A DNA stretch of 11,396 nucleotides from Clostridiales bacterium UBA3705 (GCA_002372735.1 DFIE01000153.1:1-11396), one strand, 5' to 3'; positions 1 through 7,330 are shown, counted from the first letter of the stretch. A program made the numbers and translations. Notes: generated by a model from the sequence alone, not told the origin.

Positions 1-889
1 CAAACTTCGTGTAGAGCATGAAGCGAACCGGGTCGGAGACGGCGTAGGCCTCAAAGCTGCCCTCGTCGGGAGAGGTAACCACATACTGTTTGCCGCCGTA
101 TTCGAACATTTCGCCAACGGCAGCGGCAGTGGCTGCGTTTTCAAAGCCCTCGTCCAGGGCGGCGCCGTAGTAATTGAAGCCCTCAGAGGGTTCGGTGTAG
201 ATGTTATAGCTCTTCTTCGCGGAGCCCTTGGTGAAGGTGTAGGTCACGTCCTCAAAGACAAACTCACCGCTGTTGCCCTTGCAGTTTTCAGCGGCGAGGG
301 CAACGAATTCCGCACCCAGGTCTTCGCGTTCAAACTTGACGGTTTTGCCGATGCCGTCATAGGTGCCCACAAGGACCAGGCCTTCGCCGAAGGAAGCAGT
401 CTTCTTCAGGTCTGCCTGGGCCAGAGAGTAAATGCTCTCGCCCTCTTTGTTGAGGATGTAGAGCTTGCCGTCGGAGGCCAGGAACGCATAGGTGGTCTGC
501 CCGGCTTTCTCCATAGTGTTGATGTTGGAGTTGGTCTTGTTGACCGCGGTACGGTTGTAGGTCACCTCGGGGTCAAGGGTATAACCGGTATATTCCTTAC
601 GAAGCTGAACAAAGGAGTACGGGGACACCACACCCTCATACTTGTACATGGTCTCAGACTGGCTGTACTTGTAGAAGATGGGGCCGATGAAGGAGAAGAC
701 AAACATGAACAGCAGGGTGCAGGTGCCGAAAATGGCCAGACGGTTACGGATGAACCGCTTGAACACCTGCTGCATGGGGGACAGAACCTTGACACGGGCG
801 GTATCGCCCAGGTCCATCTCCTTCTTCTCTTGGCCTTTCTGAGAAAGCGCGCGCTTTTTCAGGATTTCATTCAGGTTATAGGAAGCCAT
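1..889 (-). CDS. OppC-like ABC transporter permease, N-terminal part (cut by window edge)
   Basis: This is the second inner-membrane permease of a peptide/oligopeptide importer. 296 codons are visible and the 3' end lies outside the window. A cytoplasmic N-terminus with basic residues (about 43-50) leads into one membrane helix at about 51-72, as in the OppC_N domain of OppC/DppC proteins. At least 220 residues of soluble, beta-rich-looking sequence then follow with no second helix before the edge. Usual OppC proteins are about 300 residues in total and have their permease domain within this distance, so this member carries a large exported insertion. The start ATG at 889 follows AAGGAGGTG, which overlaps the oppB stop codon, so translation is probably coupled. 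The OppC call rests on the N-terminus and on position after oppB. The permease domain itself is not visible. Confidence 0.82.
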   Translation of the reverse strand, partial: MASYNLNEILKKRALSQKGQEKKEMDLGDTARVKVLSPMQQVFKRFIRNRLAIFGTCTLLFMFVFSFIGPIFYKYSQSETMYKYEGVVSPYSFVQLRKEYTGYTLDPEVTYNRTAVNKTNSNINTMEKAGQTTYAFLASDGKLYILNKEGESIYSLAQADLKKTASFGEGLVLVGTYDGIGKTVKFEREDLGAEFVALAAENCKGNSGEFVFEDVTYTFTKGSAKKSYNIYTEPSEGFNYYGAALDEGFENAATAAAVGEMFEYGGKQYVVTSPDEGSFEAYAVSDPVRFMLYTKF

Positions 890-901
890 ACGCGCACCTC
901 C

Positions 902-1894
902 TTAGCTCAGACGGACACGGGGGTCAGCAGCCGCGTAGCAGAGGTCTGCCACCAGGTTGCCCACCAGTGTCAGCACAGAAATGAACATCAGGTAGAACAT
1001 GGTAAAGGGAATGTCGCCCACAACCATGGACTGATAGGACGCCTGGCCGATGCCGGTAAGACCGAACAGCTGCTCGGTGATAATGGCGCCGGAGAACAGG
1101 CTGACCAGAGATCCGCCCAGGATGGTGATGAGGGGAATCAGGGTGTTGCGGAAGGCATGGGAATAAATCACCTTGCGCTCGGGCACGCCCTTAGCCCTGG
1201 CAGTACGGATGTAGTCAGAGCTGAGCACCTCAAGCATATTGGTACGGGTGTAACGCATCAGGCCACCGATGGAGATGATGGTGATGGTGATGACGGGCAG
1301 CACATAGTGCTTGGCCACGTCAAGGAATTTGCCGAAATCGGAGAGAGAATCGTGGATTCTCGGGTCGATCATGCCGGTCAGGTCAAACCATTTGAGCTTG
1401 ACGGCAAAGACCAGCTTGAGCACCGTGGCAATAAAGAAGGTCGGCATAGAGATACAGACCATGGAGAAAACGGTTGTAAAGTAGTCAGAGAAGCTGTACT
1501 GCTTTCTGGCTGCGTGAATGCCAAGGGGAATGGCGATGATGATCTCAAGGATCATGGTGATGACGTTCAGGATGAAGCTGTACCAGATCCGGTCAGTAAA
1601 GACCTGGGTGCAGGCCTTCTGCCACTTCCAGCTATCACCGAACTCAAAACGGACAGCGCTGCGAAGCCATGTGAAATAGCCCTTAATCAGGCCCTGATCC
1701 ATGCCGTATTGCTTTTTCAGGTCTGCCAGCCATTCCGCGGCGCTCTTGGTAGCACCGGGCTTGGACGCCAACTCGTAGGCCTTTTGCTCTACATAGTTGC
1801 CAGGCATCACATACATCAGTGTGTAGATGATAAGCATGACAAAGACCAAGATGATCGCGCTGTAAAGCAAACGCTTAATGGAATACTTCAGCAT
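902..1894 (-). CDS. OppB/DppB-family ABC transporter permease
   Basis: Inner-membrane channel subunit of a peptide-type ABC importer, 330 residues, normal for the family. A first helix at about 10-30 leads to the typical MPGN turn. An exported loop of about 70 residues follows, then five further hydrophobic segments at about 104-128, 140-166, 197-214, 252-275 and 298-320. The cytoplasmic coupling loop that contacts the ATPase is clear at about 227-250 (DYIRTARAKGVPERKV, then HAFRN). The C-terminus DPRVRLS is also typical. The ribosome binding site is modest (GGTGA about 7 bases before ATG), weaker than those of oppA and oppC. The gene lies 116 bp after oppA, with a stable hairpin between them, and 12 bp before oppC. 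The transported peptide cannot be told from sequence. Confidence 0.95.
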   Translation of the reverse strand: MLKYSIKRLLYSAIILVFVMLIIYTLMYVMPGNYVEQKAYELASKPGATKSAAEWLADLKKQYGMDQGLIKGYFTWLRSAVRFEFGDSWKWQKACTQVFTDRIWYSFILNVITMILEIIIAIPLGIHAARKQYSFSDYFTTVFSMVCISMPTFFIATVLKLVFAVKLKWFDLTGMIDPRIHDSLSDFGKFLDVAKHYVLPVITITIISIGGLMRYTRTNMLEVLSSDYIRTARAKGVPERKVIYSHAFRNTLIPLITILGGSLVSLFSGAIITEQLFGLTGIGQASYQSMVVGDIPFTMFYLMFISVLTLVGNLVADLCYAAADPRVRLS

Positions 1895-1930
1895 CGGATT
1901 TCACCGTCTCTTTCATTTGTTTTACAGCTA

Positions 1931-1993
1931 ACGCACGATAGAGGGGGCATATTTCAGCCCCCTCCGAGCTATTACTCAAACTCTATCGTGCGT
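1931..1993 (-). repeat. Nested hairpin between oppA and oppB
   Basis: A perfect 13-bp inverted repeat (1931-1943 with 1981-1993, ACGCACGATAGAG on the plus strand) encloses a second perfect 8-bp hairpin (GAGGGGGC 1941-1948 with GCCCCCTC 1957-1964, 8-nt loop). The three bases GAG at 1941-1943 belong to both stems, so the RNA can choose between two pairings. No U-run follows on the minus strand, so it is not an ordinary intrinsic terminator. A processing or mRNA-stabilising element that keeps oppA mRNA more abundant than the permease mRNA is the likeliest role, by inference. Confidence 0.75.
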
Positions 1994-2010
1994 GAATGAA
2001 CGAAGATCGA

Positions 2011-4362
2011 TCAGTTGAGCTCCAGGTTGTAGATCTCAGCGGCCCAGCCATAGTACGGAGTCATGTCCGCGGGCAGAGTGTCAACGTTCACACGAGCGGT
2101 GGACAGCACGGTGCCATCCTTTCTCTGATACAGAGGCAGCTCAGCACCCCAAGACAGGATGATTTCCAGAGCGTCCTTGTAAGCAGCCTTACGATAGGTG
2201 TTGTCAGCGGAGCTGCGGGCATCGACAATGATCTCGTCGAGCTCAGCGTCCTTGACCTGATAGTGGTTGGAGTTGGTGCCCTGGCCGTCAGCATTGGAGC
2301 TGTGGTAGACCTGGTACATATCGGGGTCAGCGGTGGACTGCCAAGCAGCGGCCCACATCTCGGCGGTGTTGGCCTCCAGCTGAGAGGACCACACGGAACC
2401 GGTCACGTCGGCGATGGTCAGCTCGAAGCCGATCCCAGCCAGGATTTCCTTCGCCTTCACAGCGATGCCGTAGGCGGGGTGATCCTGCTGGCCGTTGCCG
2501 GGGATCATGACCTCGTAGCTCATCTTGGCGCCCTCGGGAGCGGCGGTAACCTTGCCGTCCTCGACGGTGTAGCCGGCAGCCTCGAGGTAAGCCAGAGCAG
2601 CCTGGCCGGCGGCGGCGTACTTATCTTCCTCGGTCATGTCGTCGGTGTAGATGGGGGAGCCGTCGACAGCGGTGGAGTAAGCATTGCGGTAGCCCTCGTC
2701 GGTGGGACGGGGAGCAGCCCAGGAGGTGTTGGAGATGGGGTACTGGATGACGGAAGCGCGGTCGCCGTAGTAGGACTGGATCACGGTGTCACGGGCGATG
2801 GCCAGGGTGGTCATCAGAGCCAGACGCAGATCCTTGGAGGCCTCGGAGCTGCCGTCGCCGCCCACGGAGACCAGGTTGCAGTTGATGCCCAGGTAGCCGT
2901 AGCCACGATAGTCAACCAGCTTGGCGGTGAGGACGTCGCCCTCGAGCTCGCCGTTGGAGTTCTCGTTCTTGATGGCCTGGACGGTGGTGTCGTTCAGAGA
3001 GGGCTGCGCAATGTCGAAGTTGCCAGCCACGATGCCGGGAACGTAGTCGGAGTCAATGGATTCCTGATACTTGATGTACTTGATCTTGGGCTCACCCTCG
3101 AAGTAGTAGGGGTTGGCGCTCAGGGAGACAACGCTGTTGGCGTAGCCTTCGAAGACGTAGGGGCCGCAGCCCAGAGGCTCAGTGGTCTTGTCCTTGACGA
3201 TCCGCAGGTCGCCCTTGGGGAAGCCGAAGGAGTTGTTGTCGTAGTCATACAGGGACTCATCGCCATAGTAGTGCAGAGGAACAATGGGGAAGCCCATGTT
3301 GTAGATGGCGGTGGCGTCGAACTGAGTGCAGTGCACGCGCATGGAGTAGTCACCGGTACGGATGATGCCGGAGATGTTGGGAGCGCCAGCGCCGGTCTCA
3401 ACACCGGCCTGGTAGTCGGCGCCCAGAGCAGCCATGGTCAGGCCCAGGCGGTCGGAGCCGGCGGACTCAGTGGCCTCAGCCTCTTCGACAGTGTCGTAAG
3501 CAGCGACGATCTCGTTCCAGAAGTCTTCGTAGGTGGCATCCTCAGCCAGCTCGTAGCCCCAGTTGGCAGCGCAGGCGGCGACGGAGTCGTCGGGAGCGTT
3601 GTAGCCGTTGCTGATGCAGTAGTCGCAGATTTCCTTGGCGAAATCAGCACCGGCGTTGTTGTTGTAGTAGTCCCAGAACGCGTTGTACTGGTCCTCGGTG
3701 TAGAGCTCGTTCTCGGTGTAGCCATCGGGGCCGGCAGCGAAGATGACGTTGCCGCGGGCTTCCATGCCGGAACGGTACTCTTCCATGCCCTCGATGGGGA
3801 TGGCATAGATGGTGGAGCTGCCGTCATAGGTGGGGTCAGCCAGCACGTAGATGCCGAAGATGACGTCGTCGATGTCAGCAGGAGTGCCATCGGAGAACTT
3901 GATGTCGTCGCGCATGGTCAGGTCATAGTCCACGCTGCCGTCATCGTTCTGGGTGACAACGCAGTTGCCCATGGCATAGTAGGTGTAGTCAGTGCCGTTG
4001 TAGGGGCGGGTCTCACCCTCGATGCCATTGAGAACCATCTGGCCCTCACGGTCGGCAGTCAGCAGAGAGCCGGTGGTCAGGTCAACGATGTCCATGTCGT
4101 AAGCGGTGGTTGCGAAGAAGGTGCTGAACTTCTGGTCGAAGCTGTTGGTGGCAACAACCAGGGTGTCGTTCCCGGAAGCGGGAGCTTCGCTTCCCTCGGT
4201 CTCGGGAGCGGGTTCGGTCTCGCCCTCGGAAGCGGGAGCTGCAGTCTCGCCAGCGGGAGCAGCGGTGGTCTCGGGAGCAGCAGGAGTCTGGGTGCAGCCT
4301 GCGAACAGGGCCAGAACCATGACGACAACCAGCAGCATCGCGAGAAGCTTGTTGAGTTTCAT
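2011..4362 (-). CDS. Peptide ABC transporter substrate-binding lipoprotein (SBP_bac_5 / OppA-like), enlarged
   Basis: This lipid-anchored extracellular receptor should hand peptides or related solutes to the OppB-OppC permease encoded just downstream. It has 783 residues, against about 530-600 for most family members. Residues 1-23 are a lipoprotein signal with the acylated Cys at 23 (LFAGC). Residues 24-65 are a Thr/Ala/Pro/Glu-rich linker. The SBP_bac_5 fold is visible as RDDIKFSDGTPADIDDV (151-167), GCGPYVFEGY (398-407), the RLALMTTLAIARDTV helix (513-527) and WQSTADPDMY (674-683). An extra segment at about 175-335, rich in Asp, Glu and Tyr, interrupts domain I. The start at 4362 is chosen because AGGAGG lies just upstream and the signal peptide begins there; a longer reading from 4416 lacks both. 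The gene sits 57 bp after the upstream membrane-protein gene. Confidence 0.94.
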   Translation of the reverse strand: MKLNKLLAMLLVVVMVLALFAGCTQTPAAPETTAAPAGETAAPASEGETEPAPETEGSEAPASGNDTLVVATNSFDQKFSTFFATTAYDMDIVDLTTGSLLTADREGQMVLNGIEGETRPYNGTDYTYYAMGNCVVTQNDDGSVDYDLTMRDDIKFSDGTPADIDDVIFGIYVLADPTYDGSSTIYAIPIEGMEEYRSGMEARGNVIFAAGPDGYTENELYTEDQYNAFWDYYNNNAGADFAKEICDYCISNGYNAPDDSVAACAANWGYELAEDATYEDFWNEIVAAYDTVEEAEATESAGSDRLGLTMAALGADYQAGVETGAGAPNISGIIRTGDYSMRVHCTQFDATAIYNMGFPIVPLHYYGDESLYDYDNNSFGFPKGDLRIVKDKTTEPLGCGPYVFEGYANSVVSLSANPYYFEGEPKIKYIKYQESIDSDYVPGIVAGNFDIAQPSLNDTTVQAIKNENSNGELEGDVLTAKLVDYRGYGYLGINCNLVSVGGDGSSEASKDLRLALMTTLAIARDTVIQSYYGDRASVIQYPISNTSWAAPRPTDEGYRNAYSTAVDGSPIYTDDMTEEDKYAAAGQAALAYLEAAGYTVEDGKVTAAPEGAKMSYEVMIPGNGQQDHPAYGIAVKAKEILAGIGFELTIADVTGSVWSSQLEANTAEMWAAAWQSTADPDMYQVYHSSNADGQGTNSNHYQVKDAELDEIIVDARSSADNTYRKAAYKDALEIILSWGAELPLYQRKDGTVLSTARVNVDTLPADMTPYYGWAAEIYNLELN

Positions 4363-4419
4363 ATTCGTTCCTCCTAAAAAGATTTTATATTTACTGACAC
4401 CAATTAAGTGCCGCAAATA

Positions 4420-4986
4420 TCAGGAATTTTCATCCGCCTGATCCGGCGGGTCGGGCAGGCGCTGCATGCGCACGTGCCGGCGCAGTGCAAACAACAGCAC
4501 ACCGCACACCGTGGCAACCAGGGCCGCCAGGGAGTAGAGCCCCGTGGGCACCGTGAGCCCGTGGAGCACCAGCTGCACCACCGTGCAGGCCAGGCTCATG
4601 GCCGAAAGCACCATAAAGCCAAAGCAGAAGGCCGGGATCCGGTTGGCCAGCTTATCCCGCTGCTTCAGGGTGAAGGGCTCATGGAAGGTCCACAGTCGGC
4701 CGGCGCCCATGCACACCCCAAGGGCTGCCAGGCCGTCAAAGACCACAGGCAGAATGAGGTAGCGGCGCTCCCGGTCGATCAGGTCGGTGTACCACATGAG
4801 AAGCCCCACGCACACCGTGCCCAGCACCGCCAGGAGCAGGTACTGCCGCTTGTAGCGGCGGATGTCATCGGGGCTGCTGACAAAGCCGTAGCTGGCGCCG
4901 GTGTAGGCCGCCACCGGGATCAACCGGCCCTTGGCGGTCACCTCAGGGCGGAGCTCATAGTCTTTGAGATACTTTTTCGATGCCAT
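4420..4986 (-). CDS. Four-pass membrane protein of unknown function
   Basis: I do not recognise this 188-residue protein. A 47-residue polar N-terminus is followed by four hydrophobic segments at about 49-66, 76-96, 117-141 and 150-168. A basic patch follows (RRHVRMQR, 169-176), then a short acidic tail. The even helix number and the positive residues on the N-terminal stretch and after helix 4 suggest both ends are cytoplasmic. The start ATG at 4986 has AGGGCGGTG upstream and a convincing promoter 55-83 bp upstream. It lies 57 bp before the oppA gene on the same strand with no terminator between, so cotranscription with the importer is possible. A link in function is not shown. Confidence 0.8.
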   Translation of the reverse strand: MASKKYLKDYELRPEVTAKGRLIPVAAYTGASYGFVSSPDDIRRYKRQYLLLAVLGTVCVGLLMWYTDLIDRERRYLILPVVFDGLAALGVCMGAGRLWTFHEPFTLKQRDKLANRIPAFCFGFMVLSAMSLACTVVQLVLHGLTVPTGLYSLAALVATVCGVLLFALRRHVRMQRLPDPPDQADENS

Positions 4987-5311
4987 GCGCTCACCGCCCT
5001 GTGCGGGAATGTATGGTACTCCCCGATTTTGTATAACCTAATCTTAGCATAGATTTTCAGTTTTTGCAATTAGAAATTCATACTTTTTTAATATGTTGCA
5101 AATTTTGGTGCAAACTGTTGGTTTTCACTAAGCGACGGACCCGGTTTTACATGGTTTTACACAACATATTCGCATAACTTCCAAGAATTTTTGAATAGAT
5201 ATTCCATGCATTCTCGTTCAGATCATGTGCAATATGATCGGATATAATGTATAAAATCGCGAATACCACGCATATGTCCCGATCTCCTCTGCCGGGCCGC
5301 CGGCGGCGGGC
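4987..5311. other. AT-rich 325-bp intergenic region without a gene
   Basis: This gap lies between the sirtuin stop and the membrane-protein start. It is clearly more AT-rich than the flanking genes. Beyond the promoter listed separately it contains an exact 8-bp direct repeat GGTTTTAC at 5143-5150 and 5153-5160, and a related GGTTTTCAC at 5120-5128. It also has several TTGCA(A) motifs (5064-5069, 5095-5099 region) and a 6-bp inverted repeat GATCAT-N7-ATGATC at 5221-5239. The GC-rich palindrome GCCGCCGGCGGC at about 5296-5307 lies just after the sirtuin stop but has no U-run. I see no credible open frame or RNA gene. Confidence 0.6.
5041..5069 (-). promoter_or_regulatory. Putative sigma-A promoter for the membrane-protein gene (and possibly opp)
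   Basis: Read on the minus strand: TTGCAA (5069-5064), a 17-bp spacer, then TAAGAT (5046-5041) preceded by TGC, which makes an extended -10 (TGCTAAGAT). Each hexamer matches consensus at four of six positions, and the spacing is ideal. Transcription would start near 5034, giving a leader of about 48 nt. Confidence 0.6.
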
Positions 5312-6028
5312 TTACAGCTGGGAGAAGATGGTGCCCAGGCTCTCGTGGAAGACCAGGTCCGCCTCGTCGTCATAGGGGGTGCGGTCCCGGTTGATGAGCA
5401 CCAGGCGCTTGCCCCGGTAGTAGCGCAGCAGCCCTGCCGCGGGGTAGACCGTGAGGGAGGTGCCCGCCACGATCATCACGTCGGCGTTGTAGATGGCCTG
5501 GACGGACTGCTCCAGGATGTTCTGGTCCAGAGACTCCTCATACAGCACCACGTCGGGCTTGATGATGCCGCCGCAGTCGCACAGAGGCACGCCCTTGCTC
5601 TGCTTGACAAAGCGGGCGGACCAGGACTTGCCGCAGCGGGTGCAGTAGTTGCGCAGCACGGAGCCGTGGAGCTCCAGCACGTTTTTGCTGCCGGCCTTTT
5701 GGTGCAGGCCGTCGATGTTCTGGGTGACCACGGCGGCCAGGCGGCCCTCCCGCTCCCAGCGGGCCAGGACCTTGTGGGTGATATTGGGCTCACAGTCCAG
5801 GGGGAGCATCTTGTCCCGGTAGAAGTCGTAAAAGGCCTCGGGCTTGCGGCGGAAAAAGCTGGCGGAGATGATGGTTTCGGGGGGGTAGTCGTACTTTTGG
5901 TTGTACAGGCCGTCTACAGAGCGGAAATCCGGGATGCCGCTTTCGGTGGAGACCCCGGCGCCGCCGAAGAAGACCATTCGCTCGGCCTCATCGACCCAGG
6001 TTTTCAGCGTATCGAGCTTTGAATTCAT
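5312..6028 (-). CDS. cobB: Sir2-family NAD-dependent protein deacylase (sirtuin)
   Basis: It should remove acyl groups from protein lysines using NAD+, giving nicotinamide and O-acyl-ADP-ribose in the cytoplasm. The 238 residues contain the full set of family motifs: GAGVSTESGIPDFRS (23-37), TQNIDGLHQKAG (102-113) and the catalytic His121 in LELHGS. The zinc ligands are C129-x2-C132 and C150-x-C152. PDVVLYEE (158-165) and GTSLTVYPAAGL complete the set. I see no obvious Tyr-x-x-Arg pair of the desuccinylase class, so deacetylase activity is more likely. The start at 6028 is preceded by GGAGGAGG, which lies inside trmD; a frame open back to 6208 is only trmD read in another frame. The gene overlaps the 3' end of trmD by 41 bp, so translation is probably coupled. 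Confidence 0.95.
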   Translation of the reverse strand: MNSKLDTLKTWVDEAERMVFFGGAGVSTESGIPDFRSVDGLYNQKYDYPPETIISASFFRRKPEAFYDFYRDKMLPLDCEPNITHKVLARWEREGRLAAVVTQNIDGLHQKAGSKNVLELHGSVLRNYCTRCGKSWSARFVKQSKGVPLCDCGGIIKPDVVLYEESLDQNILEQSVQAIYNADVMIVAGTSLTVYPAAGLLRYYRGKRLVLINRDRTPYDDEADLVFHESLGTIFSQL

Positions 6029-6773
6029 CGTCTTCCTCCTCCAATTCACGGATAAATTTCTTCTCCGCCCGGGAGTGATCCGGCAGGCGGAGCCGGGCAA
6101 ACAGGTCCGGCCGGCGGCGCATGGTGCGCAGAATGGACTGCTTGCGCCGCCAGCGGGCCACGTTTTCGTGGTTGCCGGACAGCAGCACCGGCGGGACAGG
6201 ACGGTCATGCCACAGGGCGGGGCGGCTGTACTGGGGGTATTCCAGCAGGCCGTTCCAGTGGCTCTCCTCGGTGAAGCACTCGGCGTCGGAGAGTACCCCG
6301 GGCAGCAGCCGGCACACCGCGTCGGTCACCGCCATGGCGGGGATCTCCCCGCCGGTGAGCACGTAGTCGCCGATGGAGAGCTCTTCGTCCACGCACTCGT
6401 CAATAAAGCGCTGGTCGATGCCCTCGTAGTGGCCGCACACCAGGATCAGGTTTTGGTACTCCCCTGCCAGGCGCCGGGCGTGGGCCTGGCTGAACACCTG
6501 GCCGCAGGGGGACATATAAACGGTATGGGGTCGGGTCCCCGTCTCCTGGCAGATGTGGTCCCAGCAGCGGTACAGGGGATCGGCCTGCATCACTGCCCCG
6601 CGGCCGCCGCCGTAGGGGTAATTGTCTACCTGGTTTTGTTTATTTAATGTATAGTCCCGGATCTGGTGGGTGCGGATGGTGATATAGCCCCGCTCCTGGG
6701 CCCGGCCCAGGATGGACTCGGACAGCACGTCCCCCACGGTTTCGGGAAAGAGGGTCATGATGTCAATCCGCAT
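5988..6773 (-). CDS. trmD: tRNA (guanine-37-N1)-methyltransferase TrmD
   Basis: It methylates G37 next to the anticodon with S-adenosylmethionine, which prevents +1 frameshifting. The 261 residues carry the SPOUT-knot signatures: YGGGRGAVMQADP (54-66), YMSPCGQVFSQ (86-96), LVCGHYEGIDQRF (111-123), ELSIGDYVLTGGE (131-143) and a C-terminal domain with SGNHENVARWRRKQ (199-212). It is slightly long because of an acidic tail (IRELEEEDDEF, then about 10 more residues). The DNA for that acidic run is also the ribosome binding site of the sirtuin gene. The start ATG overlaps the end of rimM by 11 bp, the usual coupled arrangement. Confidence 0.97.
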   Translation of the reverse strand: MRIDIMTLFPETVGDVLSESILGRAQERGYITIRTHQIRDYTLNKQNQVDNYPYGGGRGAVMQADPLYRCWDHICQETGTRPHTVYMSPCGQVFSQAHARRLAGEYQNLILVCGHYEGIDQRFIDECVDEELSIGDYVLTGGEIPAMAVTDAVCRLLPGVLSDAECFTEESHWNGLLEYPQYSRPALWHDRPVPPVLLSGNHENVARWRRKQSILRTMRRRPDLFARLRLPDHSRAEKKFIRELEEEDDEFKARYAENLGR

Positions 6774-7329
6774 CGGTCTGCATCCCCTCGATGAGATTCA
6801 CTTCCACGTAGCCCAGAGCCGGATCCACATGGGGCACGAAGGCCTTTACATTGGGAATCAGATACTCCTTCTCCCCTTTTACCACCCAAACCTCGGAGGA
6901 GGGCATATCCAGAATCTCCCGGATCTTGCCGATCTCCAGTCCCTTGGCCAGGACCGGCAGGCCGATGAGATCCGCCTGGAACACGGTGCCCGCCGGGATA
7001 TGGGGATCGTCCCGGGCAATGGAAATCACCCTGTTCCGAAGGGTCTGGGCCTGCTCCACCGTGTCGATGCCGCGGAATTTCACCAGCACGCAGGTCTTTT
7101 GCACCCGGGAAGACTCCACAGCCAGGGCCGCAGGGGCCGGCGTCCCCGACGGCCCGCGGGTATCAGAAATCGACACGTTCGGGGCGTCGAGGACGCCGCC
7201 CCCTACGAGATAAAAGGTCTTGAACCGGGTCAAAAAATCCGGACTGTCAGCCCAGGGCAGGACCTTCACCTCGCCCTTGATGCCGTGGGTGGAGACGATT
7301 TTCCCGGCCTCCAGATATTTTTCGTTCAT
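6763..7329 (-). CDS. rimM: Ribosome maturation factor RimM with an in-frame repeat insertion
   Basis: It binds ribosomal protein S19 and helps mature the head of the 30S subunit. The protein has 188 residues. The N-terminal domain opens with LEAGKIVSTHGIKGEVKV (6-23) and continues at VESSRVQKTCVLVKFRGID (71 onward). The PRC-barrel domain includes LIGLPVLAKGLEIGKI, SSEVWVVKG and YLIPNVKAFV, and ends in the typical LIEGM. Between FYL (39-41) and LAVES (69-73) lie about 26 residues (42-67, starting VGGGVLDAP) absent from ordinary RimM; their DNA has terminal inverted repeats. The ATG at 7329 has only a weak GGA upstream. A TTG at 7353 in the same frame lies inside the 7-bp tandem repeat and has no ribosome binding site. 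Confidence 0.93.
   Translation of the reverse strand: MNEKYLEAGKIVSTHGIKGEVKVLPWADSPDFLTRFKTFYLVGGGVLDAPNVSISDTRGPSGTPAPAALAVESSRVQKTCVLVKFRGIDTVEQAQTLRNRVISIARDDPHIPAGTVFQADLIGLPVLAKGLEIGKIREILDMPSSEVWVVKGEKEYLIPNVKAFVPHVDPALGYVEVNLIEGMQTDAD
7130..7206 (-). repeat. Small palindromic repeat element inserted in frame in rimM
   Basis: The 77-bp segment begins and ends with imperfect inverted repeats: 7181-7206 read on the minus strand (starting GTAGGGGGCGGCGTCC) matches 7130-7155 on the plus strand (starting GCAGGGGCCGGCGTCC) at 22 of 26 positions. Each arm can also fold on itself (for example GGGGCGTC at 7181-7188 with GACGCCGCCCC at 7193-7203, apart from one bulge). The 25-bp centre is not repeated. 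The element begins exactly at codon 42 (GTA) of rimM and keeps the frame open. It looks like a non-autonomous REP- or MITE-type element. I recall similar GTAGGGG...CCCCTAC repeats in Oscillospiraceae genomes but could not check this. Confidence 0.7.
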
Positions 7330-7330
7330 G

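Noticed and set aside
830..1999. 389-codon plus-strand frame opposite oppB
   Set aside because: Antisense shadow of a well-supported permease gene, His/Gln/Asp-rich and without family features.
4000..4010. GTAGGGGCGGG inside oppA, like the terminus of the rimM repeat element
   Set aside because: No matching inverted partner nearby, and it encodes a normal part of the binding protein; taken as chance.
1996..4377. 793-codon open frame on the plus strand across the whole of oppA
   Set aside because: It is the exact antisense of a clear lipoprotein gene. Its translation is a low-complexity Val/Gly/Asp/Ala run expected from GC-biased codons read backwards, with no ribosome binding site.
4363..4416. 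18-codon N-terminal extension of OppA
   Set aside because: It would put residues before a classic lipoprotein signal, and it spans the AGGAGG site.
5243..5248. Perfect TATAAT on the plus strand in the 325-bp gap
   Set aside because: No acceptable -35 at 16-18 bp upstream and no plus-strand gene downstream.
6029..6208. 60-codon N-terminal extension of the sirtuin
   Set aside because: It is trmD read in another frame and precedes the conserved sirtuin start, which has its own strong ribosome binding site.
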